This document shows, piece by piece, positions 15,278-19,914 of a DNA stretch of 19,914 nucleotides. The stretch lies in the NCBI GenBank assembly GCA_905193725.1, contig CAJJPW010000016.1, forward strand, positions 1 to 19,914, read 5' to 3'. Position 1 is the first letter of the stretch; the number at the start of each line of letters is the position of its first letter. The notes below the pieces were generated by a model. That model had not been told where the DNA came from, searched no databases, and saw only the letters and a program-made list of their open reading frames with translations. Source of the DNA: an uncultured Eubacteriales bacterium (GTDB taxonomy: Bacteria > Bacillota > Clostridia > Christensenellales > Christensenellaceae). The translations under genes and the position numbers were made by a program.

Positions 15278-15314
15278 CTTATGAACCATTGCCGTAAGTT
15301 ATCCACATTTTTTT
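15269..15314 (+). terminator. Rho-independent terminator of spo0A built from DnaA boxes
   Basis: TGTGGATAACTTA (15269-15281) pairs over 13 bp with TAAGTTATCCACA (15295-15307), loop 13 nt, followed by seven T (15308-15314). It lies 72 nt after the spo0A stop. Both arms end in a perfect DnaA box in opposite orientation. Confidence 0.7.
15299..15307 (+). promoter_or_regulatory. DnaA box in the right arm of the spo0A terminator
   Basis: TTATCCACA in plus orientation, inverted relative to the tandem pair at 15260-15277 and 97 bp before veg. Confidence 0.65.
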
Positions 15315-15403
15315 GACAAATGACACATTTATAAAAAGCACCAGATTATATTTGCCCTTCAAGTTGTGCATAATATTACTATACATGACATGAAAAGGCA
15401 GGA

Positions 15404-15643
15404 ATGAGCATGAGCGATCGAACCATTGATACGATACGCAAAGAAGTAGGTGTGCTAAAAGGGAGGCAGGTTTTTTTAAAAACGCTAGGTGGTCGGCAAA
15501 AAAAGCAGGTGATCAGCGGTATCTTGACAAAAACCTATCCTCAAATATTTATTATTACCACCTGTGAAGATGGGACAGAGCGAAATTTAAGTTACTCTTA
15601 TAGCGAAATTCTAACTAACCATATTAAACTCACCCAGATGTAA
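15404..15643 (+). CDS. veg: Veg protein
   Basis: A 79-aa protein matching Veg across its length: TIRKEVGVLKGRQVFLKTLGGRQKK, SGILTKTYPQIFII, and NLSYSYSEILTNHIKLT correspond to the conserved GG-R, SG-L-ETYP-VF and SYSY-DILT blocks. Veg in Bacillus subtilis is a small, abundant protein reported to stimulate biofilm genes and is encoded near the replication origin; its molecular activity is unsettled. Two starts are possible, ATG 15404 and ATG 15410, with AAAAGG and CAGGA just upstream. The end overlaps the convergent 607-aa gene by 14 nt, and no terminator lies between them. I found no -35/-10 pair convincing enough to report. Confidence 0.88.
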   Translation: MSMSDRTIDTIRKEVGVLKGRQVFLKTLGGRQKKQVISGILTKTYPQIFIITTCEDGTERNLSYSYSEILTNHIKLTQM

Positions 15644-17453
15644 AATAGCTCTTATAATCGTAAACGATATGGCCGGTTTGTGCATCCTCAAATAAAAGCC
15701 AGTAACCGGCCTGATTTTCCTTGGAGATGAAAAATGTGTCGAATCCCTTGAGCCAGGATGGGCTACTCATGGAGTATTTTCCAGGTACCGCAATGGCTTT
15801 TAACACCATTTTATTGTTATGGTAAATCTCACCCAGCAAATAGTGCCATTTTCCGCGGGAAAGGGGATAGGTTACTTTATACCAGTGGGCATTGGGGAAG
15901 ATGTGGCTAAAGGGTTCCGCCACAATAATCTGTCTATCTTCTTGCAGGCAAGGAGCATCTCCCTGTTGGGCAGGGGCGTGGGAGGAACGGCTATCTGACT
16001 CTTGCCGGACAGTGGAAGTCCTCATGCTTTGTCTCCTAATACTATCTGTAGATGGAGTGATCTCCCTGTGCTTGCCAACACTGTTTTGAGACGAAGCGTC
16101 TCTTGCTTGCGTCGCAGGACGAGCAGTGCTTTTAGCAGGAGTTTCCTGCTGCACCGCTGACGAAGATTCATATTGCTGTTTTGATGTGGGTAAAGAGGTA
16201 TCTAGCTGACGCTTTACTGGAGCACCATTATTATTTGGGCTTTGGGGGTAAGAGGCAGCAGTTGAGCTCTCTGCGCCTTTTTCTCTAGGCTGTCCATCCA
16301 AATCTGTCTTTCTGGACGTTTGCTCCGTGGGAGGATTGCCATCCGTGAAAGCCTGTCGGTTGGATTTCGCATCATTGCGGAGCACTCCTCTGTGATTAGG
16401 GGAATTTACAGGATGCTGACGGTTCCTTTGCGCTAAAACATCGCGATGATGGACAACGGGCTGTTGTGCTGAGTCAGGAAGAGGAGAATCTGCCTTTTTT
16501 GTTGGTTTTCCTGTAGAACGAGTGTAAGATTTATTTTGACTACCAGTTTGAGAGAAACTTGGATTCTGTGGGGTCAAAGAACTAGGGCTGCTTTGTATCT
16601 TTGGGGATTCAACAGAGTTTGGATCCTTCTGAGCCATAGGCCTTAAGGTGTCTTGTCCTTTCTGATCAAGAGACTGGTTTTCTCTAGAGGAATCTTTCCG
16701 ATTTTGATTTTGGGTGATGGTGCTGTCGTTGACCTGATACTTGTGCACTTCTGGATGGGGCGATGAAGCCATATAACTGGTGCCTGAGATATTGCCTGCA
16801 GGGGAAGAGGACTGTCGAGTCCCATCGTTTTTTGGTGAAGGTATATTTCCAGAGCTAGCTGGAAAGTGACTCTGGCTGCTTACTTGCTGCGACGGTTGAT
16901 CAGCTGACTTTGCAGCTGTAGCCGGCTTTTCTGCTGTCTCAGATGGCTGATGAGAGGGTTTGACAGCGGTTTTAGCAGGTGGGGTAGAATTATTTGCATG
17001 ATCAGAGTCCATAACTGGTGCCTTCTGTCCGGCAGTATCGTCCTTTTGTATAGGCTCCTGCTTAGAAGGTTGGTTTTGCTTCTTTTTTTGATGTTTTGCT
17101 TGGTAAAAGAAAATAAGATCAGGCCAGTTGATTTCTCTCCCCAGATTCCCTCGAAGCACAAAACGGCAGCCAGAAGGCTCACCCTGGATGACAGCTAATC
17201 CAATTACCCCATCTAACGGCCAAGAAAATGGGCTCATTATGAGCTGACCTGCACCAGGCGCAAGCTGCCTTTCTACAAATGACTTATTCTGTAAAAAAAC
17301 ACATAAAGTCATATTAGGCTCGGTAAGTACAGAATTTTCATTTTCAAATATGATTTTTAATGTGTTGTCTGCCTTAATGAGTTTAACAGGTACACTGTCC
17401 TGAAAATTCCCCGTATTAGATTTTAAAATGGTTTCACGCTGCATAAAAGACAT
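15630..17453 (-). CDS. Unrecognised two-domain protein with a very long disordered linker
   Basis: Not identified. ATG 17453 is chosen because AAAGGGG lies 7 nt upstream; a TTG at 17474 precedes that site. The 607-aa product has no signal peptide or membrane span. Residues 1 to about 125 form a small beta-rich-looking domain (VPVKLIKADNTLKIIFENENS; MTLCVFLQNKSFVERQLAPG). About 130-500 is low-complexity sequence rich in Ser, Gln, Pro, Lys, Asn and Thr. The last 100 residues are again ordered: SHIFPNAHWYKVTYPL, YLLGEIYHNNKMVLKAIAVP, GKYSMSSPSWLKGFDTFF, GYWLLFEDAQTGHIVYDY. I recall similar C-terminal domains in uncharacterised clostridial proteins. The architecture resembles a tether or scaffold. 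It is monocistronic and lies next to veg and sporulation genes; a spore-related role is only a guess. Confidence 0.75.
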   Translation of the reverse strand: MSFMQRETILKSNTGNFQDSVPVKLIKADNTLKIIFENENSVLTEPNMTLCVFLQNKSFVERQLAPGAGQLIMSPFSWPLDGVIGLAVIQGEPSGCRFVLRGNLGREINWPDLIFFYQAKHQKKKQNQPSKQEPIQKDDTAGQKAPVMDSDHANNSTPPAKTAVKPSHQPSETAEKPATAAKSADQPSQQVSSQSHFPASSGNIPSPKNDGTRQSSSPAGNISGTSYMASSPHPEVHKYQVNDSTITQNQNRKDSSRENQSLDQKGQDTLRPMAQKDPNSVESPKIQSSPSSLTPQNPSFSQTGSQNKSYTRSTGKPTKKADSPLPDSAQQPVVHHRDVLAQRNRQHPVNSPNHRGVLRNDAKSNRQAFTDGNPPTEQTSRKTDLDGQPREKGAESSTAASYPQSPNNNGAPVKRQLDTSLPTSKQQYESSSAVQQETPAKSTARPATQARDASSQNSVGKHREITPSTDSIRRQSMRTSTVRQESDSRSSHAPAQQGDAPCLQEDRQIIVAEPFSHIFPNAHWYKVTYPLSRGKWHYLLGEIYHNNKMVLKAIAVPGKYSMSSPSWLKGFDTFFISKENQAGYWLLFEDAQTGHIVYDYKSYFTSG

Positions 17454-17470
17454 AAAAACGCCCCTTTCCA

Positions 17471-17501
17471 CCAAGATGATGATTTTTCACAAAAATCTTG
17501 G
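17471..17501 (-). promoter_or_regulatory. Hairpin in the leader of the 607-aa gene
   Basis: GATTTTT (17481-17487) and AAAAATC (17491-17497) pair over a 3-nt loop, and outer CCAA/TTGG extend the stem across a bulge. It lies about 4 nt upstream of the ribosome binding site and could modulate initiation. No T-run follows it on the coding strand. Confidence 0.35.
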
Positions 17502-17662
17502 GTTACAGTTTATCATTATGAGGGCAGAAAAGAGAGTATGCAAAATGCATGCACAAAAAATGAGCTAATGGCCAATACCGCTTAAAAAGAAAAGTTTGAT
17601 TTGTAGTATTGGGGTGATTTAAACCAAGTAGAAAGATCAGGCGACATAGGCCTATAGAAAAA
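17502..17662. other. Non-coding gap between the carboxypeptidase terminator and the 607-aa gene
   Basis: No gene supported. On the minus strand TTGCAT-N17-CATAAT (about 17525-17553) is a mediocre promoter candidate for the 607-aa gene. A small palindrome ATGCA-AAA-TGCAT lies nearby. Confidence 0.35.
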
Positions 17663-17695
17663 ATAAAAGCCAAGTCTTCTCACGAATACTTGGCT
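17663..17695 (-). terminator. Rho-independent terminator of the carboxypeptidase gene
   Basis: On the minus strand AGCCAAGT (17695-17688) pairs with ACTTGGCT (17675-17668) around a 12-nt loop, followed by TTTATTTTTT. It begins 29 nt after the stop of the D-Ala-D-Ala carboxypeptidase gene. Confidence 0.85.
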
Positions 17696-17724
17696 AAGTA
17701 TACAATATGGCTGCCGTTAAGACG

Positions 17725-19278
17725 CTAGCGTTTGTAGTGCCGATAAGGGTGGTAATCCAGGTCAGAACGCCTACGCACATGGCCACGCCTTCTCTTCTTC
17801 TTTCTAGTCGTAACAGCTTTGATGATGATAAAAATGATAATCACCGCCGGAATAATCATCCACCAGAGCAAATCCTGGGTATTAATGCCACCTAGCGACT
17901 CCATAGGAGTAGGTTCTACAGTGGTTGAGGGCCCTTCAAATCCAGCTTCATTCATATCACGAGAGGCGACAAGATCCGTCTCAAATAGGGCAGTGTCGTT
18001 ATAGTAGATAGTAGCAGTCCCAACAATTTGATTTTGCTTAAAGGGTGCAGAAAGCCCGCTGGTATAATTGGGCTTGATGGTAATAGAACTCTTGTCGTTT
18101 TGGATGCTCTCATAGATCTCTGTAGGGATGGTCAACGTTGCGATGTTTGAACTTACTTGCGGGTTAAACTGCATCTGCCCCTCAAAGGGATCATTTTGGT
18201 CGGCATTTTCAATCTCTTCTGTGACAGACAATGAGGAGAAAAATTCGCTGGAATCTATTACGGAATAATTTTCAAAGCCATAGTCCAAAAGATCCGTAGC
18301 CAGCGTCCAACGCTCCTCTTTGCCATCCGAATGGTCCCCAAAGACCAAAGCGATGAACTCTTTATCTCCCCGTTTTGCTGAGGCAATGAGACATCCACCA
18401 GCGGCAGAAGTGGTACCTGTCTTCATTCCATTGGTTCCCTCATATACATAGTGTTCATTGCCTGCCTTTGCGGCAAATAGTAGGCGATTTGTATTTTTTA
18501 AATGCATGGGGTTTTCGTGCTTATTCGTAGGTTCAACAGTATGCTCCTTAGTAGAACAGTACCTCATAAAATCGTCGTTGTTATAAGCTGTCACTGCTAG
18601 AATTGCCATATCCCGAGCAGTGGTATAGTGTTCTTCATCAGTGAGGCCGTGAGGGTTGACAAAGTGCGTGTGAGTCATTCCCAGCTCTTTTGCCTTTTGG
18701 TTCATCATATCGGCAAAGCCCTCGATGGATCCACCGATCGTCACGGCGATAGTAGCGGCTGCATCGTTACCAGATACCAGTGCAGCACCGTAGATTAAAT
18801 CGTCTAACGTCATTTCCTCATACTGAATGAGCCCCATCAAGCTGGAGTCAGAGGAAAAACGGTTTACCTCGGCGCCAGCAGTCACCATCTGGTCCAAATC
18901 GCCGTGTTCCAGCGCCAATAGAATGGTCATGAGTTTTGTGGTACTAGCAGGGTTGATTCGCTCTTCACTATTGTGCTCTACTAAAATAGTGCCGTTTTTA
19001 GCATCTACTAGCATATAAGAGTTCGATTCATACTTGGATTGGTCAAAAGCATTGGAGGGAGAGGCCATGACAAGTGGCTCTATCCCAGTATTCTCAGGAC
19101 TTTCAACACTGCTGTCCCCTGAAGTGGAAGGGGCAGGACTTTCTGAAGTAGTGGGCTCTTCTGTTTTGGTGATGGTAATATCGCCGGTCTTAGCAGATTG
19201 GGCATAGGTCGTGCCTACAAAACAAAATAGTGTGAGCAATACCAGCAGCACAGCCAGGAGTTTTTTTGGCATATTCAA
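17725..19278 (-). CDS. D-alanyl-D-alanine carboxypeptidase (peptidase S11, DacA/DacF type)
   Basis: A secreted penicillin-binding enzyme that trims terminal D-Ala from peptidoglycan stem peptides. The 517-aa product has a signal peptide (KKLLAVLLVLLTLFCFVG, cleavage probably near TYAQ), a Ser/Thr/Pro/Glu-rich linker to about 75, and the S11 catalytic motifs SxxK (S112-T-T-K115), SGN (169-171) and KTG (286-288), all intact. A C-terminal beta domain follows, then a membrane span (LLWWMIIPAVIIIFIIIKAV, about 466-487) and a strongly basic Arg/Lys/His/Tyr tail. The TTG at 19278 has GAGAGG 10 nt upstream; ATG 19272 would drop two residues. A good minus-strand promoter precedes it. The real membrane span, rather than the amphipathic anchor common in DacA, is somewhat unusual. 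Confidence 0.92.
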   Translation of the reverse strand: MNMPKKLLAVLLVLLTLFCFVGTTYAQSAKTGDITITKTEEPTTSESPAPSTSGDSSVESPENTGIEPLVMASPSNAFDQSKYESNSYMLVDAKNGTILVEHNSEERINPASTTKLMTILLALEHGDLDQMVTAGAEVNRFSSDSSLMGLIQYEEMTLDDLIYGAALVSGNDAAATIAVTIGGSIEGFADMMNQKAKELGMTHTHFVNPHGLTDEEHYTTARDMAILAVTAYNNDDFMRYCSTKEHTVEPTNKHENPMHLKNTNRLLFAAKAGNEHYVYEGTNGMKTGTTSAAGGCLIASAKRGDKEFIALVFGDHSDGKEERWTLATDLLDYGFENYSVIDSSEFFSSLSVTEEIENADQNDPFEGQMQFNPQVSSNIATLTIPTEIYESIQNDKSSITIKPNYTSGLSAPFKQNQIVGTATIYYNDTALFETDLVASRDMNEAGFEGPSTTVEPTPMESLGGINTQDLLWWMIIPAVIIIFIIIKAVTTRKKKRRRGHVRRRSDLDYHPYRHYKR

Positions 19279-19313
19279 ATATATTCATCCTCTCACATTC
19301 AATATATTACAAC

Positions 19314-19342
19314 ATTATAACAAAAATTGAGGATATTGTACA
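19314..19342 (-). promoter_or_regulatory. Sigma-A promoter of the carboxypeptidase gene
   Basis: On the minus strand TGTACA (19342-19337), a 17-bp spacer and a perfect TATAAT (19319-19314) precede the TTG start by 35 nt. This separates the gene from the upstream M14 peptidase gene. Confidence 0.65.
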
Positions 19343-19369
19343 TATTACGCCAAAATTATTATATATTTT

Positions 19370-19914
19370 TTAAAGGAGATTTTTATTTAAATAACAGATT
19401 GGCAAGTGCTTTGCCTTGGAAAAGCAAATACTGTCGAATAAATACATGTTATGGGGAATGGGTCCATTGCGATAAGGGGTGAGCTCCACCAAAATGCCTG
19501 GACGGTCGAACTCTGCACGAAACCAATTTTCAAACCCTGCCGCGTATACTGCTGGATCGCTGGAGACGGGCATGATGTGGTACCCGCTAGAGCGAGCCAT
19601 TTCCACGGCGATGGGCTTAGAACGAGAAAATAACCCCAAACTGTTGGAATCTAAAAAGTAAATCTCCTCTCCTTTGGCGTGAAAGGTAATGGCAATGTGG
19701 AAATCCACCGTGTGGCAAAGGCGCATCAGCGTGCGCACCTCTGCTTCCGTCGCAGGCGCATATCCCTTAAATAACTCGGAGGCTGGAGAAAGTACAGTGG
19801 AGTATTTTTCCTCCCAGAGACAAGGGTAGTGCCGGTTTAAATCCACACCATTGATATTGGCCTTCCACGTCTCATATCCTCCACTGATACGCGGCATCTT
19901 CATAGCGGCAGGGG
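19370..19914 (-). CDS. M14 zinc carboxypeptidase, C-terminal part (cut by window edge)
   Basis: The frame is open to the window edge, so the ATG at 19903 is most likely internal. The visible 181 residues contain ANINGVDLNRHYP-LW, the substrate-binding NG-DLNR segment of M14 peptidases, then ITFHAKGEEIYF with the third zinc-ligand His, and GILVELTPY, whose Glu matches the catalytic glutamate. The H-x-x-E ligand pair is upstream, outside the window. In Firmicutes, M14 enzymes of this form include gamma-D-glutamyl-diamino acid endopeptidases that cut peptidoglycan stem peptides, which would suit the neighbouring carboxypeptidase; this assignment is inference. I see no terminator in the 91-nt gap to the next gene. 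Confidence 0.85.
   Translation of the reverse strand, partial: PAAMKMPRISGGYETWKANINGVDLNRHYPCLWEEKYSTVLSPASELFKGYAPATEAEVRTLMRLCHTVDFHIAITFHAKGEEIYFLDSNSLGLFSRSKPIAVEMARSSGYHIMPVSSDPAVYAAGFENWFRAEFDRPGILVELTPYRNGPIPHNMYLFDSICFSKAKHLPICYLNKNLL

Noticed and set aside
15208..15307. Chromosomal replication origin
   Set aside because: DnaA boxes are present, but there is no dnaA, dnaN, recF or rpmH nearby and no clear DNA-unwinding repeat; a secondary DnaA-box cluster is the simpler reading.

Overview
The window comes from a mid-GC, spore-forming Firmicute, most likely a member of class Clostridia. The evidence is Spo0A with 0A boxes, YunB, Veg, YebC, strong AGGAGG-type ribosome binding sites and T-run terminators. 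I cannot name a genus. No rRNA, tRNA, CRISPR array or insertion sequence was recognised.

Layout. (1) 1-1825, + strand: the tail of coaX (type III pantothenate kinase), hom (homoserine dehydrogenase with ACT domain) and a small cupin, closed by a terminator. (2) 1826-2184: a regulatory gap with a sigma-A-type promoter and two near-identical 19-bp palindromic operators 63 bp apart. (3) 2185-8405, + strand: a tight six-gene operon encoding a nitrogenase-like reductase (NifH-like Fe protein plus NifD-like and NifK-like subunits), then a complete FecBCD/BtuFCD-type uptake system (lipoprotein receptor, permease, ATPase). It ends in a hairpin shared with the convergent yebC. (4) 8591-10060, - strand: yunB then yebC. 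(5) 10247-14122, + strand: a class A penicillin-binding protein and a radical SAM protein with a CX4CX2C motif. (6) 14123-15643, + strand: spo0A and veg. spo0A has an inverted pair of 0A boxes around a leader hairpin, and five perfect DnaA boxes lie around it. (7) 15630-17453, - strand: a 607-aa protein with two small domains joined by a very long disordered linker. (8) 17663-19914, - strand: a D-Ala-D-Ala carboxypeptidase and the C-terminal part of an M14 zinc peptidase that runs off the window.

Main interest. The HDK-plus-ABC operon is the best candidate for a poorly described system. No nifB, nifE/N or nifV is present, both large subunits are short, and the partner is a metallophore/tetrapyrrole-type importer. 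An ATP-driven reductase acting on an imported chelate or tetrapyrrole therefore fits better than N2 fixation, but the substrate is inference. The second point is the DnaA-box cluster around spo0A: four boxes within 100 bp downstream, two of them built into the probable spo0A terminator, and one upstream. This suggests a link between replication initiation and sporulation control.
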